Positions 11,652-22,699 are shown, counted from the first letter of the stretch. The stretch is 64,000 bases of DNA from Diphasiastrum complanatum (GCA_029204225.1 CM055094.1:28568107-28632106), one strand, 5' to 3'. Numbers and translations are program-made. Notes: generated from the sequence alone by a model not told the origin.

Positions 11652-12080
11652 CTTCTTGGTGAGAAATTCTAGTAATGATAAGAAAATGGAGCTGAAAGGA
11701 TGTTGCTTGCTATCTCAATCTAGGATCTAACACAGATGTTGATCCACCCTATGAAATCTAGCAACAAATCTGAGAACAAATTCTCAATACAGAAAATCAA
11801 TCTATCTTGAATTTGGCCAATACCTATCCAACAAGCTATAGAACATCAAATTTGGATCATTCCTTGAAAAGTAGCACTCATTAATGAGGGCTGATTTCAG
11901 ACGTGTGAGCTCTCTATCTGTACAGAGCTTCGCTGGATCAGACCAGCCTTGATTTGATCCACTTATGGTCCACAGATTGCTTGTTTCTCAGCGAGTTTGA
12001 ATCCCTCTCCAAAATCCGAGTTCTTGCAAGCAAAAACATTGATGATCTAATGTACACACCCTCACCTCTTCAAAGCATGA

Positions 12081-12093
12081 AGCTCTGATACCA
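12081..12093 (-). other. Primer-binding site of copia copy E (initiator Met-tRNA)
   Basis: Its complement reads TGGTATCAGAGCT. It starts directly at the inner edge of the 5' LTR (12094). TGGTATCAGAGC is the standard plant copia primer site, complementary to the 3' end of initiator Met-tRNA. Confidence 0.95.
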
Positions 12094-12791
12094 TGTGAAG
12101 TTTTTAGCATGTGTGAACTTCACCACACACCCTACAAGATCTTACTGAGGTGTTGTGATTGCACAAGATTGATCAAAGAATAGTATGCTTGAAAACTTTA
12201 AGGCAAGAGCACAATGGCATACATCTAATGAAAAAATCTAACTCTTTACTATGAGAAATGAATGTTAGAAATAATTCGAAGTGTTTAGTATGGGAAAAAG
12301 AGGCTGCTCTCGGGTAGAGAGAGAATGAGTTCAAAACACCAAAATCTCAATATTCACAATAATAGCAAAACATGCTCAGCTTTCCTTACATGAGAGAGAC
12401 TTGAATTCCTACAGTGGAGTTGCATGGAAATTCCACTTAACTGAACTAATTCACCTACCAGAGATCCACATGTGTAGCTGTATGCATGGATGTTGCATGT
12501 ACTGCATGTCAACTCATATAACTACCTAGACATGTGTAGATCACAGAAACTACTTTGCATGTTGCATGCACTGATTGCATGTGGCTTGCATGCATACAAT
12601 AAAACTTTGCATGCTATCTAAACATCTGCATGTCATTATAATTGAACCTATCTAGCTCAAATCCGAGCTACACTAGAAGGATATGTGCTCAATTCACACT
12701 CCTTTTGTGTACAACATGAATTTTAGTGGAAATCACCATGGACATGACCCCAAATTCGAGATAGGAAGATAATATTTTAATAATCTTCACA
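12094..12791 (-). repeat. 5' LTR of copia copy E
   Basis: 698 bp, same family and orientation as 8001-8731. It is shorter mainly because of one internal deletion near 12310. It should contain the element's promoter, but I could not single out a TATA box with confidence. Confidence 0.95.
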
Positions 12792-12796
12792 AAGTA

Positions 12797-13156
12797 TAGT
12801 GCACCAATGGATAATAGAACCCAAGAGAACCACGTATAAGCATGAATGAGATAAGAGATAGAGAATGATTTCTCTTCTCACGAGTTACATCCTTTTATAG
12901 TAGGTCCAAAACCTAAATTGCCCCTTGGTTTTCCTCCAAAATGTAAACTCTACTAGATTCAATGTACCCAACATTCAAATTTGAATCTACTCAAACTCGA
13001 CTTCTAAAGTTTCCTACCCTTTCCAAAGTTTTATTCAAATTCTTTTAGACTAATATAACTTTGAAATGTCAAACTCTAAGTCTAATATGAAAGTTGGCCT
13101 CAATTGCCAAATATACAAATATGACCAAAATAGCGAAACTAGTCACATCTTTCACA
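12797..13156 (-). repeat. 3' LTR of copia copy D, proximal part
   Basis: This continues the LTR begun at 7727-8000 after the nested copy E. On the minus strand it starts TGTGAAAGATG at 13156, right after the purine tract AAGCGGGAG (complement of 13157-13165). Joined length is about 630 bp, a normal copia LTR size. The 5' LTR of copy D is missing from the window. Confidence 0.7.
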
Positions 13157-13410
13157 CTCCCGCTTCAACTAGTTTAAGCATAGACTTTGAAAACACTCCA
13201 ACTGAAGTCCTATGCTTCATGGTGAAAAATTCCTTTCCCAATGCTTTGGTGAAGATATTAGCTACACATTCTCTTGAGGACACACGTTGAAGCTCCACCT
13301 CCTTTGCCATGACTTGCTCCCTCACAAAATGATATGCCACCTCAATATGCTTGCTCCTAGCATGAAAGATAGGATTGGTTGCCAGAATTTGGGGTGATAG
13401 ATTGTCACAA
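13157..13410 (-). pseudogene. Copy D RNase H / pol C-terminus remnant
   Basis: Reading the minus strand from 13410, VCDNLSPQ, FHARSKHIEVAYHFVRE and the C-terminal VANIFTKALGKE are the last residues of a copia RNase H and pol tail. The frame stays open to a stop at 13152. A purine tract and the LTR follow directly, as expected for the 3' end of an element. Homology ends at about 13410, where the rest of copy D has been lost. Confidence 0.85.
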
Positions 13411-13734
13411 ACCGTGACTGAGACTTCCCTAGTCGGCAGGTGAGATCAAAACACGTTGTGGTCTTTTATTTAATTCAATGTCAAAAGTACATTGAAAGTG
13501 TTGTTTACCTGCTTCTAGTTTACTGAAAAAAATATTCACATAAATTTAAAAATTCTACTTTAGCCATTATTGGACAGGCCGGATGCCCAAACTGTAAATA
13601 CAAAACATACAATAATTTACAATAATCGGCCATTTCAACCCGATTTATCCAAAAAAAATTTAAAATTTGTCATACTTCAATTTCAGTTTTTTATGACAAA
13701 AAATCGGCTAATGGGATCTTCACCTAACTTGTTT
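13411..13734. other. A+T-rich spacer, no gene seen
   Basis: This is A/T-rich sequence between two unrelated copia fragments, with homopolymer A runs near 13535, 13655 and 13700. I see no coding similarity, terminal repeats or RNA gene. Confidence 0.4.
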
Positions 13735-13965
13735 GGATTTTCAGATTCGAACTATGTTGGAGATACCATGGATAGGAAATGCATTAGTGCTCATTGTATT
13801 TCCATAGGTGATAGAGCTATATCATGGATGTCGAAGAAACAAGCCCACACTATCTCATTGTCATCTAGTGAGGCCGAGTACAAAGCTCTTACACATTACA
13901 CAAATGAGATGGTATGGATCAAGAGGATGATCAAGGATCTTCACTTGCTGGATTTTTTAGCCAGC
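13735..13965 (+). pseudogene. Ty1/copia RNase H fragment (copy F)
   Basis: A short open stretch reads GFSDSNYVGDTMDRKC, ISWMSKKQ and TISLSSSEAEYKAL, followed by MVWIKRMIKDL. These are the hallmark RNase H segments of copia pol, in one frame. The flanks on both sides lack the neighbouring pol domains, so this is an isolated fragment. Its frame runs on without homology to 14022. Confidence 0.88.
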
Positions 13966-14199
13966 AATATGAATATAACCATCAACAAGGTGCTTCAGGC
14001 AGATTATTTTCTACCAAAATAGGTTATCGACACAGTACACACATAGGAGATTTGGACAGTGATCGTCAAAAATTTCATCTCCATCAACAACACTGGGTTT
14101 CAAGGTTCCACCTAGACATCAAGCAAAACCCCAGTTTTCAGCCAAAAATACTGAGTTTTATTGGGTTAAAAATTTGCCCGATGATTATGGGGAAACATT

Positions 14200-15101
14200 C
14201 AAGTGTGCATCTTGCAAGGGTGGTGAGCATTGGAGAGTCTACTATCTTTCAATACTTTTTGGAAAGTAGTAGTAGACATGAGGTGACTTGTTTCTTACCT
14301 TTAAGATTCATGGTGTTTATTACTTTGTATGACAAGACAATGAAATGGGATGCTTTGAAATCTACATTTGTTGTTGATAAAGCAATTTCATTGGATAACT
14401 ATTTTTGTAATAGTTTGAATAGAGTCATAAAAGATGAAACATCATTTGCTTTGGAAATCTCTGCGTCCACATGCTTTGTGCATGATCATTCCAATGTAAG
14501 GACCAAAGATTATCCTATTTCAATGATAGGAATAATGGTAGTGTTTTGCTCTTCAAGTAGAGATTGTAGAATTTACTTGTTTTCAACCAAAGAATTTGTC
14601 AATGGTGGAAATGTGATCTTTCAAGAGTGGAAGATTTTTAAACTTGAAGAAGCACCTTTGGATCAACACCTTATTCAATTCATTGATGGCTTGGAGTCAA
14701 GTCAAGTGGAGGAGCAAGCTCAAGACCCGAGGACTCCAAGAAGAACCATGAGTATCAAGATGGAGCCATCTAGGCTCAATCATATGGATCAAGCAAGGCA
14801 AGTTGTCTTTGGCAAAATTATGTATGCACTTAATAGTTTTATTGATGTATCTTCAAGTGCACAAAATGCCTTGGAATCCATGGCTTGGCATGATGTATAG
14901 TTTTTGAAGTGTGCTACATGTATATAGACACATTTGTGGAACATCTTGTAAGGGATCCTTTAAGAGGTGGTGAAAGATCCTTCATGGACATCATTCTCTA
15001 TTGGAGTCTCAAAAGTTCCTTGTTTGTATCTGGATTTTTTAGACACTTCTAAAAGCATTCATTCTTCTAGAAAGAGAGTTGTAAATAGATCAAGCTAAAT
15101 C
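14200..15101 (+). pseudogene. Degenerate copia integrase C-terminus (copy F)
   Basis: The frame 13914-14900 is open, but only about 14455-14770 is recognisable: STCFVHDHSN, KDYPISMIGIMVVF, CRIYLFSTKEFV and VIFQEWKIFKLEE align in order with the copia block that reads C-x-CFVHV, G-x-FVGY, Y-R-x-Y and SRDVIFHED. A PRRT...KMEPSRL segment (about 14735) matches the integrase-RT linker. It is heavily diverged. RT and RNase H are missing before the purine tract at 15102. The RNase H fragment at 13735 lies upstream, so the order is scrambled and two elements may be involved. Confidence 0.55.
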
Positions 15102-15111
15102 TGAGGAGGAG
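15102..15111 (+). other. Polypurine tract (copy F)
   Basis: TGAGGAGGAG sits directly before TGTGAAGAATT, the expected purine tract / LTR junction of this copia group. Confidence 0.65.
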
Positions 15112-15620
15112 TGTGAAGAATTGCCAAAAATTGGCAAATCTAGTTTGATAAAAAACCATGTAGTATAATGTAAATTTTGTACGTAAGTGGATTTCACACA
15201 CGTGGCAATCCACTCCTAATGTAGGTTAGGTCAAGTCCATATGGTTGGTCATGTCATTTTGGTAGTGATTCCTACTTTATAGGACCTACACCTAAGTTTA
15301 AGGTGAAAATTTGACCAACTAGCTACCTACCAAGCATAACTCTAGGATCTAGGCTAGGGTTTCATTTTAGGTCAAGTAGAGTGAATTAACTTCCTTATTA
15401 CATGCTGGAAGTCCACCTAACTTCAAGAAGGAAGTCGAATTTGCTATGTATTCCCTCTCTTTAGGAAATTTAAGCCAGATTTCCTATGTAGGAAATTGAA
15501 ACTAGGAGAATATAGATCTGGCTTAAATTTCCCATATAAGAAATTTGATAGTGGATTTCCTAGATGTATAAACTAGGAAGTGTTCATTTTTTCCTAGTTG
15601 GCACTTTCCCTAGTTATTTT
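15112..15620 (+). repeat. Probable 3' LTR of copy F (right end approximate)
   Basis: It begins TGTGAAGAATTGCC after a purine tract. It contains a short palindrome TTGCCAAAAATTGGCAA near 15120 and a perfect 17-bp inverted repeat, GGAAATTTAAGCCAGAT (15464-15480) and its complement (15516-15532). The second LTR is absent, so the right boundary is a guess. Confidence 0.45.
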
Positions 15621-15849
15621 ATGTAAAAAAAGGTAAAAATAAATTTAACTTGATAATATATTTTAATTGAAGTAAATATATGCCATTAACTCTTAATAAA
15701 TTTTCAAAAAACAATTTTAATTATCATATTATTGTCACACTTTTTTCAAAAATCTGAACAATAAACACAACTTTACACACGTTTTAAAATGCACACAAAA
15801 GTGTGCATTTCAAGCACTTATTCAAAAAATCATATCTCATAAACTATGA

Positions 15850-16590
15850 TGAATCACATCAACTCCTTTCACATGTGTGTTCTCCATATATACATTTACT
15901 GATTAAAAAATTTGAGACCTTCATTTTGAGTAACTTATATGTAAGATACGATGTGTCAAACACATGGGGGTACTGATGAAACTTCGATATTTTCATATAT
16001 GAGACTACATTGTTGTGAATTTTACATTCAATTTTTAGCTTGTCTACTCTTAAAAATCCTATATGATTATAGAAACATGCCTATCAAAAAAAATTGAATT
16101 TGAAGATCTATAGTAATAGATATGTGCATTCAAAGTTATCATTTTAAGTGTTTATAAACATCACCAAAATTGAAAACATCATATATGAGTGTGTAATACC
16201 ATGATTTTGACATTTTTTTTTTTTGGTTTGTCAACTTTAAAAAGTATTATATGACTATAGAAACTTGTCTCTCAATTTCCTTTTTAATTTGGAGTTATGT
16301 AGAGATATAGTATGTGCATCTAAAGTTACCCATGTCAAATGGTGAAAAGTATTAAGAATTATTGAAGGGTGCTAGAAAGTTCAGCTCTTTTAGAGGTGCT
16401 TTTTACTACCCTTTGTTTGGCTGTCTACTTTAAAAAACCTTTATGACCAAAGAAACATGTCTATAGAAAAGAAATAATTCAAATTAGGAGTCCTATAGAG
16501 ATATATACGTGCACCTAAAGTTATCCATGTGAAGTGTTGAAAAGTGCTGAAAATTGAAGATTTTTGGGGGCAGATTGCCATCAATTGAGA
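15850..16590. repeat. Degenerate tandem repeat, period about 190 bp
   Basis: Three clear units start near 16040, 16229 and 16421 with TGTC(A)ACT(C/T)TTAAAAA, followed in each by a 'TATATGA..ATAGAAAC.TG' segment, a 'GAGATATA..TGTGCAT..AAAGTTA' segment and a 'GAAAA..T..TGAA' segment in the same order. The region 15850-16040 shares the second half and looks like a fourth unit. Unit spacing is 189 and 192 bases. Units have drifted far apart, so this is an old array. It has no coding potential. Confidence 0.6.
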
Positions 16591-17879
16591 GAAAAAAAAA
16601 TTTAACTCTTCCAATGACACAATGAAGAGTCAAGTCTAGTTCCACGTACAATTGAAAGATTGAAATTTCAATCATTTGATGGCATGTTATGTCTCATCAA
16701 GTGACCAAGGGTTTTATGCAACTTTTGTGCGCATGTGCACAAAAATGTGCTGAAAACAACTCTAGTGTTAAGTTTAATTCTATGTGATCTCACTGGTTGA
16801 TAGTACCAAAATGCATTAATTCAGACATATGGTTGATGTTTTCAATGACTCAAATGGAAGTTATGGTTCGATGTCGGTCGTCACTATAGGTTTTGGCCCA
16901 TCTCAAAATCTCATAAACAGGTTCTTGGTTGGAAAAATTATATGATTGAAAATCAATTTTTCAAGAGCACTGTTGCTGTTGGAAAGCGCAAGCTACCTTC
17001 AACATGTGCTTTTCAGCCACCGCCCTCCCAGGACCTCAAATTCACAAAGTACTCAAATCCACAAGCACAAGCTGCCTCCAACATGTGCTTTTTTAGCCAC
17101 TGCCCTCACAGGCCCTCATAGGAAAGTTATGGATCAAGCAAAGGCTGCGAGCTGCATGCACAACGTGCATTTAGTTTACGTCAAACAAATACATCATATG
17201 ACTGCTTTGTGCTTTATAGACAATCTCAATCCAATATAATATCACGACATAAAATATCTTTCATAAACAACAAAATATTGACTCAAAATTGCTATTACAT
17301 GCAAAGGTAGGTGTTTGATCAACAATATATCAAACTTACACAACTCTCGGTATAGATAAAGTAGGCGGAATGCTGATTACCATACTGGGAGAAGTAATCA
17401 CGGATAAGAATCTTCTGATGACAAAGAAGGTTGGATATGCGATTTATGACATTATTATCAAAAATCCTACTCACAGCTCATCCAATCAAGGTTCAAGTAC
17501 TTTTGCAGCTATGCAAGACCATCCCAAACCTCAAAATTTACCCACTGCACAGACTTTGGTGAATACAAAACCCAAAGGAGCTAAAAATTTTGGTACTGAA
17601 GAATCATTGGTTCACTATACTACAAAGTTGCACACAAAGGCCATAATCATTCTGGGCAACTTTATAGTCATCAAAAATTATGAACGAATGCCATCATTCA
17701 ATTCTAAAAACGCACAAGCTTAATAAAGAACTTTATGAGGCCAAACTTAAATCTGCAATCTAATATTTTGGAAATACGTGCCTCTAAACAAAGACAAACG
17801 AGAGGCAAAAAAAAAGAGACGATATCAGGTTCATACAGGAAGTGACAAAAACTTTGTTATCAGATATCTGGAAAACTGA
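16591..17879. other. Gene-poor spacer with a small duplication
   Basis: No gene is supported here. A 51-base stretch at 16989-17039 is repeated with changes at 17068-17119 (spacing 79 bases), around the shared words CAAGCT, CAACATGTGCTTTT and GCCCTC. A 117-codon open frame at 17370-17723 has no recognisable domain and no supporting context, so I leave it unannotated. Confidence 0.5.
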
Positions 17880-19211
17880 GCACCTGATCCTCCTTTTGAT
17901 GCTCCTCCTCAATGCAAGCAAGATCACACTTTGCCAAGATCTCCTCTTGAGTGATCTCCTCCCTGCCAAGCTCATTCTTTCAAAAGCAACACTGGCTTCC
18001 AACTTAAACAATCTTCCATGTTTAAATCCCTTTGCAATGCAAACATCATTCTTCAAGATGAAGCAAACACCATGCTTAAAGTGGACATCCAAACCACTTT
18101 CTAAGAGTAGACCAACACTAAGCATATTCTTGGTGATTGATGGTACATAAAGGACATTTTCTAGATCCATGCATTTTGAGGATTCTAGACACAAAGAGAT
18201 GGTGCCAATGCCATCTATCCTACACTCTTCATCATTTGTAGTAAAGACAAACTTTTTAGCAGCATTGAAAAAGTGTAAGGTTGTTTTACAAGACGTGTGG
18301 AAGCTAGCCCCACTGTCGATCCACCAATTGTCTCTTGAATTGCTATTGCTTGTTGGTGAGGATGTAGATGCCATCAAGAATACATCTACTTCATCCTCCT
18401 CCTCCTCCTTTGCAAGGTTTCCTTGTTTGTCCTCCTCCACTTGTGCTCTTAGCCTCTTGTAACATTCAGATGCATAATGCCCCTTCTTTCTACAAAACAA
18501 GCATTTATGCTTTGACTTGTCCTTTGAGCTTGATGCATCATCCTCTTCTTTGACCTCCTTTGGATGCTTCTTCTTTCCATTGGTCTTCTTTTTTCCCTTG
18601 AATGACAAATTGGCTTTCTCATCACCATCCTGCAAAGACAAGGAACTCATCCTGGATTTTGCATGGAGCATCCTACACTCTTCAGCCACTAATACACTGT
18701 GAAGTTTTTCTATAGTTGGAAAAGTGTTTTGGATGGCAAAACTTTGGACCAAATTTGCAAAGTCATCTCCTAGACCATTAAGGACAATTTGTACAAGCTC
18801 TCCATCATGAATCTTCTCTCCAATGCACTTTCCTCACTCATCATGTGCACTCTCCTCACTTCCCCTCATGCTTTGCAAAATCTGTTTTCTAAGCATAAGA
18901 ACTCTAGAAGTGTTGCTAGATTCATAGATTGATTCTAAAGACTCCCAAGCCTCTTTAGCACTAGTACATGCTGATACTTTTCTCAACAAATCATTGCTCA
19001 CATTCATCTTCACACAATGAAGTGCAAGCCTAGATCTCTTCTTGTATCTAGCTAACTCATGTGCACCTAGAGGTTCATCTTCATCTTCAATCAAGAACTC
19101 ATAAAGGTCTTGGAGCACCAAGAGTGACTCCATCCTAACCTTCCAAATAGCATAATTTGTAGAATTCAATCTCTCACTAGCTTCTAGAAGGTATGCTCCA
19201 GCAGATCCCAT
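17880..19211 (-). pseudogene. Ty1/copia gag-protease remnant (copy G)
   Basis: The minus-strand start is at 19211 (MGSAGAYLLEASERL). The gag core (NYAIWKVRMESLL, LALHCVKMNVSN, SAKEAWESL, LRKQILQSMRG) runs to about 18840, where a frameshift and stop occur. The second frame (18752 downward) carries AIQNTFPTIEKL, a Lys-rich region, an intact CCHC knuckle CLFCRKKGHYASEC (about 18500), the protease signature WWIDSGASFHTS (about 18320) and the protease body. Another frameshift lies near 17975. The element stops near 17880, before integrase. It belongs to the same broad gag group as copies I, J and K. Confidence 0.9.
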
Positions 19212-20183
19212 CTTACTAGTGACTTCTACAAACAAGAAATAGATTTGATTGACTTGAAACTCACAAAGGACTCACACTTGCAGTGTTTCACTCAAATTTG
19301 ATTTCTATTCTAGCAAATGGATTTATAATCACAGTTTTATCACTCCCTCACAAAGTTAGAATGAAGATAAAATGAAGTGAAAACTACTTTCAAACAAATC
19401 TTGCCAAGAAATGAATTTGATTGTCTCTAGAAACTCACTAAGGTCTGTCTCTTGTAGTTCTTTACTCAAATTAGATTTCTAATCCAACAAATGGACTTAT
19501 AATCTCAGTTCTAGCACTCCCTCACAAAGTTGGAATGTAGATAAGATGATGTGAAATCTACTTACAATCAAATCTTGCCAATTTTGGTTAGTTTTGGACA
19601 AAAAAATGACTTAATCTCTTTCAGACTTTTTGATGTACTTTCAAGACCTGTAAAAAAGTTTAAGAGGACTTGATTTCAGCCTAGATTAATTAGATCTCAT
19701 GACCCTATGTCAAATCTAATCAATGGCACTCAATCTTGGTAGCTTATCCTGAGATTTCCAACAAAAATTACATCAAAAGCTTACAAATTGAATTTCTTTG
19801 GATCAAATGAATACCTTGCATTAAATGCAGGTTCAGAGGAGCCCACACATGTGGATAGGTATGGGTTTGGACCCCTACCAAGTTTGGGATCAAATCTCCT
19901 CACCAAAATCAAGATTCTAGCTTGCCCTCTGAATACTAGTTTTTAGCACCAAAATTTGCTAAAAATGGATTTGCATTTGATCAATGGCTAAGCGGAATCA
20001 CATTAGCTAAAGATTCTTCTTAATCAAACACAGAGAATTAGTCTTTATCGCAGAAAGCAAGCAAAACAGAGCCTCAAACAATCCCGTTATCTGAACACAT
20101 AGCTCATTTAGAAATGAAAGAAGGTCTGCTAAGAAATGATGCTTAACAGCTTCGGCTAATACCCTGCACACATTAGTCAGAAT
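19212..20183 (-). other. Leader / flank of copy G, no gene
   Basis: This is untranslated sequence upstream of the copy G gag start. Two stretches (about 19235-19390 and 19430-19580) resemble each other, including 'actcaaatttgatttctattc'-like wording and 'cactccctcacaaagtt', so a roughly 180-base leader segment seems duplicated. It holds CACACATGTG at 19844-19853. No primer-binding site was recognised. Confidence 0.4.
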
Positions 20184-20678
20184 TGTTACTTGATGGTGTC
20201 GGTTGAAAATCCATGTTAGAGTAGCTGAAATACATTATAATATAAGAAATGTGTGTACGCAAACAGAACAATATCACAATCATCCACGGATCATACAAAG
20301 TGTGTTCGCACATATGATAAGAAGTAATTCTATGAAAGATAGCAGGAAAAAAAGAATGCTCAAGCTATAAGAACTCGCTCTTCTCTCTATTAATACTCAC
20401 CTCTGCGTAGAAATGTGTCAGTACAATGGCACGAAGTGTCGACCTTATAGGAATGATCACCGACCTCAATGTCATTTACGAACCGTTAAATGTCAGTTCT
20501 GGACTTCTATTGCGTCTCTTTAGAACGTCTCAACTTCTACTTAAAATATGAGTTTACAAAGTGCAAAATAGGCCTTTACATGTAATTAGGCACTATAGCA
20601 CATTTTACGTACATGGAAATTGAAATTTCTTACAATATATGACATAACTCAGATAATGTGAAATCATAAGTCTCCACA
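20184..20678 (-). repeat. Copia-type LTR (minus), rest of element lost
   Basis: On the minus strand it starts TGTGGAGACTTATG at 20678 right after the purine tract GAGGAAGGGTATA (complement of 20679-20691), and ends ...CATCAAGTAACA at 20184. Length is about 495 bp. This looks like a 3' LTR of a minus-strand element whose coding part to the right is gone. The right flank runs straight into a gypsy gag fragment. The family differs from copies A to G. Confidence 0.5.
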
Positions 20679-20759
20679 TATACCCTTCCTCAAGTGTGCA
20701 GCGGCTCGCCAACAATCTGATTTACATCCTTCTTTGTCTTTTTCGGCTAGAACGTTTCA

Positions 20760-21085
20760 AATCGTTTCGTTTGATTGAAAGCCCCTTTGTCAAACTAAGT
20801 AATATCAAGATGGCAAAGGATGAAAAAGTGCGAGACTATATTGAACGATTCAAACGTCTCAAAAGTCAAGTACAAGAGCAATATACGTCCGAGAACATGC
20901 TCATCATTGGGTTCTTAGTTGGACTTCCCTGATGGATTAGACGTGAGCTGAGATCTAACGATGAATACACGTCCTTAAAGACGGCCATGTCTGATGCAAT
21001 CCGAGAAAAATATGAGGGATCGAATGTTGAAGATCCTAGAAAATGGAGAGCACATCGTGTTGTCCATGAGTCAAAGCCGACCGAG
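20760..21085 (+). pseudogene. Ty3/gypsy gag fragment (plus strand)
   Basis: The translated segment KDEKVRDYIERFKRLKSQV...NMLIIGFLVGLP, a stop, then RRELRSNDEYTSLKTAMSDAIREKYEGS aligns in order with the gag of the larger gypsy element on the minus strand (26420-26665: EKRERVWDYIEQVKHL, FLAGLPRSIRRELKRR, LQEAIEDAIREEDEGS). It is thus a diverged fragment of a related element in opposite orientation. One stop (TGA, about 20930) breaks it. Confidence 0.75.
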
Positions 21086-21532
21086 GACACTCAGGATCAG
21101 CTTTGGAAATCCCAAACTAGGTCAAATCTGGTGACTATTCAATTTTCAAGAGCTATCTCCCAAGGGATCTCAAAAAATCATGAAAAAGTGCTCCTTTAGA
21201 GTGTTTTTTGACGAGACCTCGAGATTTTCTGATTTTTAACTTTTGTAAACTGGTAATTAGCTTCATCCAGGCTTGATCTGACTATTGCTAGTGCTATGGA
21301 AGTTCTGATGGATTCTTGATAGTAGATCCCTCGGTCAATCTGATGATCTACTTCCTTTTTGACCCTATCAGGATCTGGATCCTCCTTGGATTCTGATGGA
21401 TTTCTCCGATCTTGCCAGATCTGGCTGAATCTTGATGGATTTAGCTTGATTTGGCTTGATCTCCTTAGATCTAGTGGTGATGGCTGAGCAAATTAGCTTT
21501 TTGTAACATGCCACCCCCAATCTGGATCTGTC
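21086..21532. other. Spacer between gypsy fragments
   Basis: No gene is seen. The stretch 21270-21480 is a run of loosely repeated 'GATCT(T)GAT' and 'TGGATT' words (for example near 21308, 21355, 21395 and 21430). The 3' LTR expected beyond the gypsy integrase is not recognisable here. Confidence 0.4.
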
Positions 21533-22699
21533 TTACTGTGGTGGCCAGTACTTGTGCAACCGGATACCGTTGATGGGTGTGTCAAAGGGCATCCCATCAA
21601 GCTGTTCTAAGTTCATGGCCCGATGATTAAGAATTTCCTTGATCCTATAAGGACCTTCGCCCGTGAATTTTAACTTCCCCTTGATCGCCTTGGTTTTATA
21701 CATCAGGACCAGATCTCCTGAACGAAGATCCTTCTTTTGTAATCTGCGATCATGCCAAGCTTTGCGTCTTTTCTTTTCAGCTGCTAGTGCATGCACAGCT
21801 AGTAAGCGTGTTTCACAAAGTTTATGCAGAGCTTCGTGGCGTAGCTATAGAGATTTGGACTCATTAAGATGTTGCGCGGTGGAAATCCCTAATGAAGGAA
21901 CTAAAAACTCTACTAGCATCACATCATCCTGACCATATACCAATTGGAAGGGTGTTTGATCAGTGCTCCCTTTATATGTTGTCCTAAATGCCCACAGTGC
22001 AGCATACAACTTGTGTTCCCAATCTGATCTACTAGCTTCAACTGTTTTCGTGAGCATGCTACACAGGATCTTATTGGATGATTCTACTTGCCCATTACCA
22101 TGAGGATAATAAGGCGTACTGGTCCTGTGGATCACGAAGAATTCCTCCAACCTGACCTTGATGGTCTCGTTGATGAAATGGCTTCCGCGATCACTGACTA
22201 GTTCCACCGGGCACCCGAAGCGCACAATGATATTTTCATAAAGAAACTTGGCAGTGGTCCTAGCGTCTGCTACTCATACTGCCTTGGCTTCGACCCATTT
22301 GGTGAGGTAGTCTGTGGCTACGATTATGTATCGAGCCTGGGAACTCCTTGCTGCAGGGTGAATTGGACCAATATAATCTAATCCGAACGGTGCTTGGGCT
22401 AAGATTGGGTGCAGTAGATTATAGTTCAATCTCGTTCGTCTTCTTGCCCTTTGGCACACATCGCACTTTTTCAAGTATTCCTCTGTGTCTTTATGAATCG
22501 TTGGCCACCAACATCCTGATTGCAGGATCTTGTAAACTGTAATGTCAGATGCAAAATGACCTCCACCCATGCCTTCATGTGAAAGCGAAATGATCTGGGT
22601 GGTCTCATGAGGAAGAATACACCGCCGAAGAATTCCGTCTGGACCTCTTCGGTACAACTGGCCGGCAATCAGCTGATAAGGTCTAGCTTTCAAGATCAA
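21533..22699 (-). pseudogene. Gypsy integrase remnant
   Basis: Going down the minus strand from 22699, YQLIAGQLYRRGPDG and the H2C2 zinc finger (SHEGMGGGHFAS ... CDVCQRARRR) are followed by the catalytic core GLDYIGPI (first Asp, near 22370), a stop near 22275, then ELVSDRGSHF (second Asp, near 22190), YYPHGNGQVESSNK (Glu, near 22100) and WAFRTTYKGSTDQTPFQLVYG. A separate frame (21796-21533) has the SH3-like tail GDLVLMY ... GKLKFTGEGPYRI and ends at a stop with no chromodomain. All catalytic residues survive but stops separate the pieces. Confidence 0.9.

Larger units (their letters stand above)
7996..12796 (-). mobile_element. Ty1/copia copy E: complete structure, RT deleted, nested in copy D LTR
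   Basis: This is a minus-strand LTR retrotransposon with all structural marks. The AAGTA target duplications lie at 7996-8000 and 12792-12796. The LTRs at 8001-8731 and 12094-12791 both run TGTGAAG...CTTCACA. The primer-binding site TGGTATCAGAGCT (complement of 12081-12093) directly follows the 5' LTR and matches plant initiator Met-tRNA. The polypurine tract TTTTAAGGAG (complement of 8732-8741) precedes the 3' LTR. The inside codes, in minus order, for gag, protease and integrase, then jumps to the end of RNase H, so nearly the whole RT is gone. The LTRs differ by scattered substitutions and a roughly 30-base deletion, so the insertion is not recent. It could only have moved with proteins supplied in trans if the deletion came before insertion. 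Confidence 0.95.

Noticed and set aside
17370-17723. 117-codon open frame on the plus strand
   Set aside because: No recognisable domain, no splice partners and no family match from reading; chance ORFs of this length are expected in A+T-poor patches.
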